From: Pseudobutyrivibrio ruminis
Lineage (GTDB): Bacteria; Bacillota; Clostridia; Lachnospirales; Lachnospiraceae
Assembly (NCBI GenBank): GCA_015057315.1
Contig: SVER01000004.1
Span: forward strand, 62,001 to 126,000
Reading direction: 5' to 3'
Length of the DNA: 64,000 bases
Both the position numbers and the translations under genes were made by a program. This document shows, piece by piece, positions 18,113 through 28,264 of this stretch (its first letter is position 1; each line of letters begins with the position of its first letter). The notes beneath the pieces were generated by a model that was given only the letters and a program-made list of their open reading frames with translations, ran no database searches and was not told where the DNA came from.

Positions 18113-20926
18113 TTAAAAACTCTTATTCATATCTACATGGCTCTTAATTCCAGGAACAGAACCCTTGCTAGAGTACTGCCACATATTCTTTCTACCTGAA
18201 TATGTGCATGATGTATTGTATTGGGCAATCCAAATACTACATGAACCAGGAATTGCGCTAGCATTCATTCTAGCTGTCATCCAGTTCTTGCTGCAGTAGA
18301 AACCAGCCTTGTAGCCTGATGACTGAACTGTCGCACAGAATGCATTTACAATTGCCATTCTCTGTTCTACTGAAAGATTGCTCTGTCCTCTTACAGTGTC
18401 TTCCATATCCAAGTAGATTGGATATGAGCATCCACCTGCACGGCCAGCCATGGCAACTGCCATAGAAGCTTCCTGTACAGCCTCGGCCTCGTTAAGAGCT
18501 GTTGAGTAGATGTAAACACCTACGTTGATTCCAGCTGCCTTGGCACCAGACATATTCTTATAGAAATAAGGATCCTCATGTAGCTGTCCATCATGCATAC
18601 CACGGTAACCACATCTGATGATTGCAAAGTTTACTGCTGATTTTGCAGCCTTCCAATCGATGTTACCCTGGTATTTTGAAACGTCGATTCCGTTACCCTT
18701 TACGATGAGTACTCCATCTGCACCGAAATCGTATTGAACTCCCTGGATTACCTGGGAACCTGTTACTTTTTCAGCATTCTTGTTGAAATAGTAGGTATTA
18801 CCATTAATTGACTGCCAACCATAGTATTTGTACTTAATCTTTTTATAGAAGTACTCTTTTCCGCTAACATAATCAGCTGCTGTAGCCTTCTTTGTACATG
18901 CTTCATCCAGGTATAACTCATTACCCTCTTTGTCCTTTAAAACATCTGATGAGCCTTTACCTAAGCCTGAAACTGTATATGTAATATAAAGCTTTTCTTT
19001 TTTACTTCCGGCCACACCTGTAAGTGCATAGTCGCCATCCTTTGTTACCTTGAAGGTTCCTTTGCCGTTGTCCATCTTTACAGCTGTTCCGTTGACTTTT
19101 ACGTCTGAAACCTTACCCGTTGATGTGATAACAAAAGCGCCATCCTTATATTCCATGTTAAGGGTAGCTTCTTCCTTTTGTGTATCAACATTCTTCTTAT
19201 ACTTGAAGGTTACTGTCTCGTCCTTTTTAGCAGTTCCCTTAATCTTTGCATCAGATACCAAAGTGTAACCAGCTATAGTGGCCGCATCAAAAGAATACTC
19301 TTTATTCTCTTCTAATGTTTTTGTCTCTGCTGCCTTTATATCTTTTCCTGCTTCATCCACATATTTAATTGTAATGGTAAAGCTTTTAGCTGGTACTGCC
19401 TCTTTCTTGTATTTAAAGGTAATCGTCTTGTTTTCTTTAACAGTACCTGAAACAGAGCTATCAGACTCTAATGTATATCCATCAATCGAAGGTGCCGAAA
19501 CAGTATATGAGGAACCTTCTTCATAAGTCTCTGTCTTACCAGTTTGAATTTCCTTACCTGATTCATCCACATATTTGATTGTAATAGTGAATGATTTCTT
19601 TTCCGGCTCAACTGGAGGTTCTGATGGCTTCTCTTCAGATTTATCATCATCCTTAGATTCGCCTGTTTCTTCCTCGCCTGTAGTTACCTCATCAGCTGCA
19701 GCTGCTAAGAGCTTCATTCCTGAAGATATATCATATAGACTATAGGATGTATTTACAGCAACAGCACCCTTTGCTCTATATTTAGATTTTCCAGTTTTTC
19801 CTGTTTCAATGGTTACAGAAGTTCTTGCGTCGCCCTTCTGCTTTACTGTTACTTTTCCAGCTGGAGCTGTATTCTTTGGCGCTACAACCTCTTTTGTCTT
19901 GCCAGCCTCAAATCCATCCTCTTCTTTTCTGGATTCAACAAACTCCTGTGTATCCTTAAGTGTCTCCTCTACAGGTACCTTTTCCTTCTTCTGACCATCT
20001 TCAGCAGCATTATCTTTTTTAATCTGCTTAGTGATTTCCTTCTGAACCTTGAACTCTACCTTATCCTTTACCTCAGCCTCAGTAGAATAGTTTGTAGGCT
20101 CGTAGCAAACCTGGGAATCAACATCATTTAGTAGGCAAAGAACGTACTCACCTGGTTCCATATCAGTCTCAGAGATAACACCGTCTTCGTCATCATCTGT
20201 GTAAACTGTTCCCTCTGCCTCCTTAAGAGCCACTGCGTAAGACTGAACTGCAGTCTCCTTATCAAGGCAAAGTGTATATAAAGGATCAGAACTGATATCG
20301 CCATGCTGTGTCTCGATTACATTTCCGTCCTTATCTGTTACAGTAACATCAACATTTCTGTCCTGGAGAATCTTAGTAATCTTAGCGGAATCACTTGGAA
20401 GCTCTGATACATCAACAGCTTCATGCTCGCCTTCTGACTTTTCCTCCGCACCTTCAGCAGATTCATCAGAAGAAGCTTCTGACTTTTCAGCTTCCTTAGC
20501 GTTTTCCTCAGCTGAAACATCCATATCAGCGTAGTCCTTGGTATACTCAGCTATCTGACTATCCAAATCTTTGATTGCATCCACATAAGACTGCAATCCC
20601 TCAGCAGCCTCCTTTTTAAGAAGCTTCACCTGAAATGGCACGCCTGCAACAGGATTATCGTTAACATCTGAAATATACACAGTCAAATCCTTTTCCAAAG
20701 ACTCGCTTGTGATTACTACGTTTTTAAATTCTGGGATATATACGTCCTCAGCCTGATAATCATCCTCCACGGTGACTACCGCTGCTGCATCATCTGCTGT
20801 CACAAGATTATATATTCCATATCCACCTGCCCCCACTGCAGACACGCCAACCACGCTGGCTACTGCAATGCTGGCCACCTTATGACTTGCAATGAAGAAC
20901 TTTATTGTCTCCCATATTCCATTCAT
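18113..20926 (-). CDS. Membrane-anchored multidomain protein: acidic stalk, two MucBP-like repeats, cell-wall-binding-type repeat, GH25 lysozyme
   Basis: N-terminal TM; KSFTITIKYVDE(S/A)GK repeats; YYGWQSINGNTYYFNKNAEKVTG; KGNGIDVSKYQGNIDWKAAK...YLDMEDTVR GH25 signature. Confidence 0.88.
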   Translation of the reverse strand: MNGIWETIKFFIASHKVASIAVASVVGVSAVGAGGYGIYNLVTADDAAAVVTVEDDYQAEDVYIPEFKNVVITSESLEKDLTVYISDVNDNPVAGVPFQVKLLKKEAAEGLQSYVDAIKDLDSQIAEYTKDYADMDVSAEENAKEAEKSEASSDESAEGAEEKSEGEHEAVDVSELPSDSAKITKILQDRNVDVTVTDKDGNVIETQHGDISSDPLYTLCLDKETAVQSYAVALKEAEGTVYTDDDEDGVISETDMEPGEYVLCLLNDVDSQVCYEPTNYSTEAEVKDKVEFKVQKEITKQIKKDNAAEDGQKKEKVPVEETLKDTQEFVESRKEEDGFEAGKTKEVVAPKNTAPAGKVTVKQKGDARTSVTIETGKTGKSKYRAKGAVAVNTSYSLYDISSGMKLLAAAADEVTTGEEETGESKDDDKSEEKPSEPPVEPEKKSFTITIKYVDESGKEIQTGKTETYEEGSSYTVSAPSIDGYTLESDSSVSGTVKENKTITFKYKKEAVPAKSFTITIKYVDEAGKDIKAAETKTLEENKEYSFDAATIAGYTLVSDAKIKGTAKKDETVTFKYKKNVDTQKEEATLNMEYKDGAFVITSTGKVSDVKVNGTAVKMDNGKGTFKVTKDGDYALTGVAGSKKEKLYITYTVSGLGKGSSDVLKDKEGNELYLDEACTKKATAADYVSGKEYFYKKIKYKYYGWQSINGNTYYFNKNAEKVTGSQVIQGVQYDFGADGVLIVKGNGIDVSKYQGNIDWKAAKSAVNFAIIRCGYRGMHDGQLHEDPYFYKNMSGAKAAGINVGVYIYSTALNEAEAVQEASMAVAMAGRAGGCSYPIYLDMEDTVRGQSNLSVEQRMAIVNAFCATVQSSGYKAGFYCSKNWMTARMNASAIPGSCSIWIAQYNTSCTYSGRKNMWQYSSKGSVPGIKSHVDMNKSF

Positions 20927-20957
20927 CTTTTAATACATCTCCCTTTATTCAAGTCAC

Positions 20958-21540
20958 CTATACTGTCAAATTATGCTCTTTACAATAATCTTTGAAAGAA
21001 GCGTTTACCTTATCTTTATCAGAGAGAATCAAATCTGCCTCTGTCATGCCCTCAGGAATAGGCCACTGCACATTGATATCAGGGTCGTTAAACATAAGAC
21101 CACCCTCATCATTTGGATGATAAAAATCAGTAACCTTATAGCAGAACTCTGCATAATCGCTGACAACTAAGAATCCATGAGCAAATCCCTTTGGAATCAT
21201 GAACTGCTTTTTATTCTCAGCTGAAAGAAGAATTCCATAGTGCTGGCCAAAAGTCTTTGAACCCTCACGTAAATCCACTGCTACATCGTAAACCTCACCT
21301 GAGATTACACGAACAAGCTTATCCTGTGGGAAATTCTTCTGAAAATGAAGGCCACGAAGTACACCCTTCTTTGAAGCTGACTGATTATCCTGAACGAATT
21401 CGTAGTCAAGGCCTTCTGCTTTCATATCATTCTCATTATAAGTTTCCATGAAGTAGCCTCTGTCATCACCAAACACCTTAGGAGTGATAACACATAAGCC
21501 CTCTATTCCATTCACATTTTTCTCTACTGTAATTGCCATA
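20958..21540 (-). CDS. rfbC: dTDP-4-dehydrorhamnose 3,5-epimerase
   Basis: YFMETYNENDMKAEGLDYEFVQDNQSASKKGVLRGLHFQ; internal ATG at 21540 (MAITVEKN) preferred over GTG at 21557. Confidence 0.9.
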
Positions 21541-21550
21541 GTCTTTGTCC

Positions 21551-21708
21551 AAATCACCTGCGCAATCTGATTATATTTATTTCAATGACACGCTTTCGCT
21601 CTTCTTTTTCTACTTACGTTACGTAAGATGCTCTCTACGAGACCATCTAAGTAACGAGTGAAAAAGAAGGTCATTCGAAACAAACATAATCAGCTTACTT
21701 GGTGATTT
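21551..21708. repeat. Giant intergenic hairpin, family A (A3; core 21590-21669)
   Basis: Arms aaatcacc..ctgattatatttatttcaatgac / gtcattcgaaacaaacataatcag..ggtgattt around an 80-bp core. Confidence 0.85.
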
Positions 21709-21786
21709 GCTCCTTACTTTAAATATTATTGTTATTAATCTCCACCACAACAGTCATATACGGTGACCGTTTAGGCGGTGGGACGT

Positions 21787-22665
21787 TTATAGTCCGTTGG
21801 CTACGTCTACCAAGTATTTGCCGTAGTCGGTTTTCATGAGGGGTTCAGCAAGCTTTAGGAGCTGATCCCTGTTGATGAAACCACGCTTGTAAGCGATTTC
21901 TTCGATGCATGATACGTACATACCCTGGCGCTTCTGGAATGTGCTGACGAATTCGGCAGCTGCAAGAAGCATGTCGTGGTTTCCTGTATCAAGCCATGCA
22001 AAACCACGGCCAAGTGTCTCAACGTGAAGGTTGCCCTTCTCTAAATATGCGTTGTTAACTGCTGTGATTTCAAGCTCACCACGTGCTGATGGCTTGATTG
22101 TCTTTGCGATTTCTACAACTGAGTTGTCATAGAAGTAAAGACCTGGGACAGCGTAATTACTCTTAGGCTGAGCTGGCTTTTCTTCGATAGAAATTGCAAC
22201 GCCATTTTCATCGAACTCTACTACGCCATACTCTCTTGGGTCACGTACATAGTAACCAAAGATTGTAGCGCCTGGCTCATTTTCAGTGCGGTTTGCAGCT
22301 GAAAGAAGAACCTTAGAGAATGACTGACCATAAAAAATATTATCGCCAAGTACAAGTGCTACAGCATCCTTTCCGATGAAATCTGCACCAATAATAAATG
22401 CCTCAGCAAGGCCGTTTGGAGCCTCCTGAATTGCATACTGAATGTCCATGCCAAGCTGGCTTCCGTCACCAAGCAATTCCTTAAATACAGGCAAATCCCT
22501 TGGTGTAGAAATGATAAGTACTTCGCGGATACCGGCAAGCATCAAAGTAGACAATGGATAATAAATCATTGGTTTATCGTAGATTGGCATAATCTGCTTG
22601 CTGATAGCCTTTGTAAGTGGATAAAGTCTAGTACCTGAACCACCTGCTAAAATAATACCCTTCAT
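21787..22665 (-). CDS. rfbA: Glucose-1-phosphate thymidylyltransferase
   Basis: [53 protein letters not shown]. Confidence 0.96.
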   Translation of the reverse strand: MKGIILAGGSGTRLYPLTKAISKQIMPIYDKPMIYYPLSTLMLAGIREVLIISTPRDLPVFKELLGDGSQLGMDIQYAIQEAPNGLAEAFIIGADFIGKDAVALVLGDNIFYGQSFSKVLLSAANRTENEPGATIFGYYVRDPREYGVVEFDENGVAISIEEKPAQPKSNYAVPGLYFYDNSVVEIAKTIKPSARGELEITAVNNAYLEKGNLHVETLGRGFAWLDTGNHDMLLAAAEFVSTFQKRQGMYVSCIEEIAYKRGFINRDQLLKLAEPLMKTDYGKYLVDVANGL

Positions 22666-22675
22666 TTTTTCCTCC

Positions 22676-22885
22676 TAAATACGGCAGCAATTTAGTCTAT
22701 GCACAAATCTTCATTCACTGATTTTATTCTCTTTTTCGGCACGCTTTCGCTCTGCTTTTTCTACTTACGTTACATAAGATGCTCTCTACGAGACCATCTA
22801 AGTAACGAGTGAAAAAGAAGGCCTCTAAAAAGAATAAAATCACTTCATGAATCTTTGCTCTATAGTTTTTGTGCTGCCTATTTAT
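22676..22885. repeat. Giant intergenic hairpin spanning most of the rfbA-glf spacer, family A (A4; core 22741-22820)
   Basis: Arms ctaaatacggcagca..aaatcttcattcactgattttattctctttttcggc / gcctctaaaaagaataaaatcacttcatgaatcttt..tgctgcctatttat. Confidence 0.88.
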
Positions 22886-22899
22886 AATAATAAATTTTT

Positions 22900-24021
22900 T
22901 TACGCAAATTCTTCTGATACAACGACTAGGGCGGCGGCTACGACTTTGTCCATGTCGTAGTATTTGTATTGTCCTAGGCGGCCGCCGAAGATTACGTTCT
23001 TTTCCTCGGATGCCTTAGCAGCGTATTTAGCGTAAACAGCATTGTTTTTGTCGTTATTTACTGGGTAGTAAGGCTCTACGCCTGGCTGCCATTCAGATGA
23101 ATATTCCTTGGAAATGATTGTGGTAGGCTGTGTGCCAAATTCAAAGTGCTTATGCTCGATGATACGAGTGTATGGTACATCTGCTGCAGTGTAGTTAACA
23201 ACTGCGTTGCCCTGGTAGTTGTCGCAGTCAAGCTTTTCTGTTTCAAAGCGAACTGAACGATATTCTAGTGGGCCGTAGCAGCTATCGTAATACTCATCAA
23301 TCTGACCTGTAAATACAAGCTTATTCCAAGCAACCTCTGTTCCATCAGAAAGCTTTCCTGATTTTGCAAGCTCAAAATAATCCTGACTAAGGACAACATC
23401 AGCACCCTTTAGCATCTTCTCTACAATCTGAGTGTATCCACCCATAGGGATGCCCTGGAATCTATCATTAAAGTAATTGTTATCGTATGTAAAACGAAGT
23501 GGCAATCTCTTGATAATGAAAGCTGGAAGTTCGTCACATGGACGGCCCCACTGCTTCTGTGTATAGCCCTTAATAAGCTTTTCGTACACATCTGTACCTA
23601 CAAGAGAAAGTGCCTGCTCCTCTAAATTCTTAGGCTCAGTGATATTTAGCTCTTTAATCTGCTCAGCAATCTTAGCCTTAGCCTCTGCTGGAGTCTTAAT
23701 CCCCCACATCTTTGAAAATGTATTCATGTTAAATGGAAGATTGTAAAGCTCATCACCATATACTGCAACTGGGGAATTAATGTAATTGTTGAATTCAGCG
23801 AACTGATTCATGTACTCCCAGATTTTCTTATCGCTTGTGTGGAAGATGTGGGCACCGTATACGTGTACGTTTATGCCATCTTCTTCTTTTGTATATATGT
23901 TTCCTGCAATGTGGTCGCGGCGGTCGATAACGAGAACGGATTTACCACGCTTCATTGCTTCGTAGGTAAATACCGCGCCGAAAAGGCCGGAGCCTACCAC
24001 TAAGTAGTCGTATTTTTTCAT
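22900..24021 (-). CDS. glf: UDP-galactopyranose mutase
   Basis: YDYLVVGSGLFGAVFTYEAMKRGKSVLVIDRRDHIAGNIYT...VHVYGAHIFHTSDK. Confidence 0.95.
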   Translation of the reverse strand: MKKYDYLVVGSGLFGAVFTYEAMKRGKSVLVIDRRDHIAGNIYTKEEDGINVHVYGAHIFHTSDKKIWEYMNQFAEFNNYINSPVAVYGDELYNLPFNMNTFSKMWGIKTPAEAKAKIAEQIKELNITEPKNLEEQALSLVGTDVYEKLIKGYTQKQWGRPCDELPAFIIKRLPLRFTYDNNYFNDRFQGIPMGGYTQIVEKMLKGADVVLSQDYFELAKSGKLSDGTEVAWNKLVFTGQIDEYYDSCYGPLEYRSVRFETEKLDCDNYQGNAVVNYTAADVPYTRIIEHKHFEFGTQPTTIISKEYSSEWQPGVEPYYPVNNDKNNAVYAKYAAKASEEKNVIFGGRLGQYKYYDMDKVVAAALVVVSEEFA

Positions 24022-24024
24022 TTT

Positions 24025-24073
24025 ACCCTCATCAGTCAGCTACGCTGACAGCTTCTCCCTTTTAGGGAGAAGC
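24025..24073. repeat. Dispersed repeat family C
   Basis: accctcatcagtcagctacgctgacagcttctcccttttagggagaagcc. Confidence 0.8.
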
Positions 24074-24079
24074 CTTTTT

Positions 24080-25165
24080 TTATTTATCTTTGTACATGTC
24101 GTTATAGTATTTCTGGTAGTCGCCGGATGTTACGTTATTCATCCAGTCTTCGTGCTCGAAGAACCACTCGATTGTCTTCTTGATACCATCTTCGAAGCAT
24201 GTCTCTGGCTCCCAGCCTACCTCGGCCTTAATCTTATCTGGAGCGATAGCGTAGCGACGGTCATGTCCCTTTCTATCTGCTACATACTTGATAAGGTTCT
24301 CAGATACAAGCTTCTGACGCTCATCATCCTCAGGAAGCATATCCTGAAGTGTATCAAGGATGATGTGGATGATTTCGATATTCTGCTTTTCGTTATGTCC
24401 ACCGATGTTGTATGTCTCGAAAAGACGTCCCTTTTCCTGAACCATATCGATTCCCTTAGCATGGTCCTCTACGAATAACCAGTCACGAACATTCTTACCA
24501 TCGCCGTATACAGGAAGATCCTTGCCGTGAAGCGCATTATTGATGATTAGCGGAATAAGCTTCTCAGGGAACTGGTAAGGGCCATAGTTATTAGAGCAGT
24601 TTGTAATATTTGCAGGGAACTTATATGTATCCATATAAGCCTTTACAAGCATATCTGAACTAGCCTTTGAAGCTGAGTATGGTGAATGTGGATCGTATGG
24701 AGTTGTCTCATAGAAGAAGGCATTCTCATCATCTGGAAGAGAACCATAAACTTCGTCTGTAGATACGTGAAGGAACTTCTTGCCTTCCTTGAATGTACCG
24801 TCTGGAAGCTCCCATGCTTCCTTAGCACAGTTAAGCATTACAGCTGTTCCAAGTACGTTTGTCTGAACGAAAACCTCAGGGTCCTTAATAGAACGGTCAA
24901 CGTGAGACTCTGCTGCAAAATGAACAACTCTATCAATATCGTTCTCAGCAAAAATCTTGCGGATGGCTTCCTTATCGCAGATGTCCGCCTTAACAAATGT
25001 ATAGTTATCGCGGTTTTCGATATCCTTAAGGTTCTCAAGGTTACCTGCATAAGTAAGCTTATCAACATTGATAATGCGGATTTCGTTATCGTACTTCTTA
25101 AACATGTAATGAATGTAGTTTGAGCCAATGAATCCAGCTCCACCTGTAACTAAATATGTTCTCAT
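24080..25165 (-). CDS. rfbB: dTDP-glucose 4,6-dehydratase
   Basis: TYLVTGGAGFIGSNYIHYMFKKY...FAAESHVDRSI...YSASKASSDMLV. Confidence 0.96.
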   Translation of the reverse strand: MRTYLVTGGAGFIGSNYIHYMFKKYDNEIRIINVDKLTYAGNLENLKDIENRDNYTFVKADICDKEAIRKIFAENDIDRVVHFAAESHVDRSIKDPEVFVQTNVLGTAVMLNCAKEAWELPDGTFKEGKKFLHVSTDEVYGSLPDDENAFFYETTPYDPHSPYSASKASSDMLVKAYMDTYKFPANITNCSNNYGPYQFPEKLIPLIINNALHGKDLPVYGDGKNVRDWLFVEDHAKGIDMVQEKGRLFETYNIGGHNEKQNIEIIHIILDTLQDMLPEDDERQKLVSENLIKYVADRKGHDRRYAIAPDKIKAEVGWEPETCFEDGIKKTIEWFFEHEDWMNNVTSGDYQKYYNDMYKDK

Positions 25166-25185
25166 ATTTTTTCTCCTTAACCTAC

Positions 25186-25320
25186 GCTTTTTCTAATTTA
25201 CTTTTTCTAAGCTCCCGCAAGCCATCTCCCATTGCAGTCAAGGGAACCTCCCTAAAGGGTCCCTCCTTAACTGCATGGGGCCCTCTTGCTCGCGCCTATC
25301 AAGTTAACGAAAGAAAAAGC
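25186..25320. repeat. Giant intergenic hairpin, family D (D2)
   Basis: gctttttct..agctcccgcaagccatctccc ... ccctcttgctcgcgcctatcaag..agaaaaagc; shares core with D1. Confidence 0.65.
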
Positions 25321-25347
25321 TATATTTACTATAACCTATATTTCTAA

Positions 25348-25369
25348 TAATAATTCTTAAGAATTATTA
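25348..25369. repeat. Perfect 22-bp AT-rich palindrome
   Basis: taataattcttaagaattatta downstream of rfbD. Confidence 0.8.
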
Positions 25370-25431
25370 AAATTAACGAATGAATTGTTTACAACATAAC
25401 GTACGCTGGTACGAAGTATAGCGGTTGCGTC

Positions 25432-26292
25432 CTACGCTAGGTATTCGCGGAGGGCGTCGTGCCAGTCGGCCATGCGGTAGTCTGTTGTGAGACGAAGCAT
25501 GTAGTTGTCTAGGATGCTGTAGTGAGGTCTATCCGCACTAGCTGGATTCATGCGTTTATATTCCTCGCTAGTTACGTGATTAACCTTTACATTAATACCC
25601 TTAAGCTTAAAGATTTCTTCTGTGAAATCAGCCCAGTTGGTATCGCCTTCGCAGGTACCATGGAACACTCCGTAGTTTTCAGTTGGCTCTAAATGATGAA
25701 TCATTCTAGCAAGCTCGGCTGCTGATGTTGGAGAACCAAGTTGGTCGCATACTACAGAAAGCTCATCATGAGTCTCTGCAAGGCTAAGCATTGTCTTTAC
25801 AAAGTTCTTGCCATCGCCGTATAGCCATGCTGTACGGACGATAAACCATTTGTCAGCAAACTGTTGAACGAATTTTTCGCCCTCGTACTTAGTCTTTCCA
25901 TAAGCACTGATTGGTGCTGGCTGGTCAAATTCTGTGATAGGCTTTGTTGCGTTACCAGGGAAAACGTAATCTGTGCTGACATGAACTAGCTTTGCGCCTA
26001 CCTTTGTAGCTGCAATAGCCAAGTTTCTAGGACCAAGTGCATTTAGCTTATATGCAAAATCCCAGTCCTTTTCGCAGCCATCTACGTTTGTAGCTGCTGC
26101 GCAGTTGATGATTACATCTGGCTTTTTGTCCTCAACGAACTTCAAAACCTCATCCAAATCCATAATGTTAAGAGGAGAAATCTTTTTGCCCTCAACAACA
26201 TCAGTCAAAATAAATTCTACTTCATTGCCATATTCCTTCTGAATGGCACGACCAAGCTGACCATTGCAGCCAGTCACTAAAATTTTTCTCAT
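25432..26292 (-). CDS. rfbD: dTDP-4-dehydrorhamnose reductase
   Basis: MRKILVTGCNGQLGRAIQKEYG...VSTDYVFPGNATKPITEFDQPAPISAYGKTKYEGE. Confidence 0.93.
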   Translation of the reverse strand: MRKILVTGCNGQLGRAIQKEYGNEVEFILTDVVEGKKISPLNIMDLDEVLKFVEDKKPDVIINCAAATNVDGCEKDWDFAYKLNALGPRNLAIAATKVGAKLVHVSTDYVFPGNATKPITEFDQPAPISAYGKTKYEGEKFVQQFADKWFIVRTAWLYGDGKNFVKTMLSLAETHDELSVVCDQLGSPTSAAELARMIHHLEPTENYGVFHGTCEGDTNWADFTEEIFKLKGINVKVNHVTSEEYKRMNPASADRPHYSILDNYMLRLTTDYRMADWHDALREYLA

Positions 26293-26306
26293 TTTAATAC
26301 TTCCTT

Positions 26307-27998
26307 TTACACATAATCCTTTGCCTTTGCAATCAGGCGATTGTATGCACTGAACATACCTCTAATTGAAGCACGGGTGATGTTAGAGCTTACACCAACA
26401 CCGAATGTTGTATTGCCATGACGCTCGTCACGCATTTCGATATATGCTGCCGCCTTAGCACCTGAGCCTTGTGACTGAGCAAGTGTATGCTCGGTGTAAT
26501 CGATAAGTGTGAAATCAAGCTCTGGTACGCACTGCTTAATAGCAAGCTTAACAGCATCGATAGGTCCGTTTCCTTCAGCCTCTGAATGGAACTTCTCACC
26601 ATGATAGCTGAAATCAAGTACAGCAACTGTATCATCAGTATCCTTATCATCCTTGATAACAACATACTCAAGTGTGAGTGGCTGCTTATTTTCAAGGTAT
26701 GCTGACTTGAAGGCTTCCATAATGCGCTGAGGTGTAACCTCGCCACCTTCTTTTTCAGATATACGCTGAATAACATCAGCAAACTCACGCTGCATCTTCT
26801 TTGGAAGCTTGTAACCATATACAGAATCCATGACAAATGCAACGCCGCCCTTACCAGACTGGCTGTTAATACGAACAACTGGCTCGTACTTTCTACCAAT
26901 ATCTGCAGGGTCGATAGGAAGATATGGTACTTCCCAATATGGGTTCTGGCGTTCTCTCATAGCCGTCACGCCCTTATTAATAGCATCCTGGTGTGAACCA
27001 GAGAATGCTGTAAACACAAGCTCTCCTGCATAAGGATGTCTTGCGTCTGTTGGCATCTTTGTAACTCGCTCACACACCTCAACGATTTCCTTAATATCCT
27101 CTATATTAAGCTCAGGGTTGATTCCCTGTGAGAACATGTTGTAAGCGATTGTAAGAATATCTACATTACCTGTACGCTCGCCATTACCAAGAAGTGTGCC
27201 CTCTACACGGTCTGCTCCAGCAAGTAAGCCAAGCTCTGTAATAGCAACGCCTGTACCTCTATCATTGTGTGGATGTATTGAAAGGATGATGTTATCTCTG
27301 TCCTTAAAATGTGTGCTCATCCATTCTATCTGGTCTGCGTAAACATTAGGTGTATTCATTTCAACAGTTGCCGGTAAATTAAATATAATAGGTGCATCTG
27401 TTGCATGATTCCAAGTATCCTGCACTGCTGTACAAATCTCAAGTGCAAAATCCACCTCAGTTCCTGTGAAGGATTCTGGTGAATATTCAAGCTGAAGATT
27501 GCCATCGTATCTATCTAATCTATCCTTTACCATCTGGGTGCCGGCCTTGGCGATTTCGATGATTTCTTTCTTATCGGCCTTGAATACAACATCTCTTTGT
27601 AATGTAGATGTAGAATTATAAATATGGAAAACAACATTTGGAATGCCCTGGATTGCCTCAAATGTACGGTCGATTAATTCCTCACGGCACTGTGAAAGCA
27701 CCTGCACCTTTACATCTGAAGGGATTTTGTTCTCCTTAACAAGTTGTCTTAAAAAATCAAATTCTATCTGGCTTGCAGCAGGGAAGCCAATCTCAATTTC
27801 TTTGAAGCCTAGCTTTAGTAGGAGGTCGAAAAGTTCCATTTTTTCATCAACGTTCATAGGTTCAACCAGTGCCTGATTACCATCTCGTAGATCTACTGAA
27901 CACCAAATTGGAGCTTTTTCAATCTGCTTGTTTGGCCATGTACGCTCTGGAAATTCCAAAACAGGGTTAGCTTTGTATCTCTTGTAGTTCAACATCAT
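26307..27998 (-). CDS. leuA: 2-isopropylmalate synthase
   Basis: APIWCSVDLRDGNQALVEPMNVDEKMELFDLLLKLGFKEIEIGFPAASQIEFDF; C-terminal LeuA dimer/regulatory domain. Confidence 0.95.
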   Translation of the reverse strand: MMLNYKRYKANPVLEFPERTWPNKQIEKAPIWCSVDLRDGNQALVEPMNVDEKMELFDLLLKLGFKEIEIGFPAASQIEFDFLRQLVKENKIPSDVKVQVLSQCREELIDRTFEAIQGIPNVVFHIYNSTSTLQRDVVFKADKKEIIEIAKAGTQMVKDRLDRYDGNLQLEYSPESFTGTEVDFALEICTAVQDTWNHATDAPIIFNLPATVEMNTPNVYADQIEWMSTHFKDRDNIILSIHPHNDRGTGVAITELGLLAGADRVEGTLLGNGERTGNVDILTIAYNMFSQGINPELNIEDIKEIVEVCERVTKMPTDARHPYAGELVFTAFSGSHQDAINKGVTAMRERQNPYWEVPYLPIDPADIGRKYEPVVRINSQSGKGGVAFVMDSVYGYKLPKKMQREFADVIQRISEKEGGEVTPQRIMEAFKSAYLENKQPLTLEYVVIKDDKDTDDTVAVLDFSYHGEKFHSEAEGNGPIDAVKLAIKQCVPELDFTLIDYTEHTLAQSQGSGAKAAAYIEMRDERHGNTTFGVGVSSNITRASIRGMFSAYNRLIAKAKDYV

Positions 27999-28021
27999 TC
28001 TTCCTCCTAGTCTTTTCTCTC

Positions 28022-28157
28022 GCTTGATTTACCTAGTGCATCTCTCGGTTGTTACGCTCACAAGCATTATGAATTCTACGCTCCGCATAGGAAGCTCCGC
28101 TTTAGAATTATAATAGCTTGTTAGCTACAACCTACTTATCAACTTATAAAATCAAGC
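28022..28157. repeat. Long intergenic hairpin, family B (B6), leuA leader
   Basis: gcttgattt..ggttGTTACGCTCACAAGcattatgaattct / agaattataatagCTTGTTAgCTACaacc..aaatcaagc. Confidence 0.85.
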
Positions 28158-28175
28158 TATTTTTGTCTTTTTCCC

Positions 28176-28249
28176 GATTGTCGCTTTGACAATCCATAGA
28201 ATTGCCCCGTCTCTAGATTACTTCTTGAGCAACTCTACAGATTGTCAAA
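28176..28249. promoter_or_regulatory. Second leuA-leader hairpin with mutually exclusive pairing
   Basis: gattgtc(28176) / gacaatc(28188) versus tttgacaatc(28185) / gattgtcaaa(28240). Confidence 0.5.
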
Positions 28250-28264
28250 TACAACCTTCTTACA

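Noticed and set aside
28022-28264. T-box riboswitch upstream of leuA
   Set aside because: No AGGGUGGNACCGCG motif or recognisable specifier stem on the minus strand.
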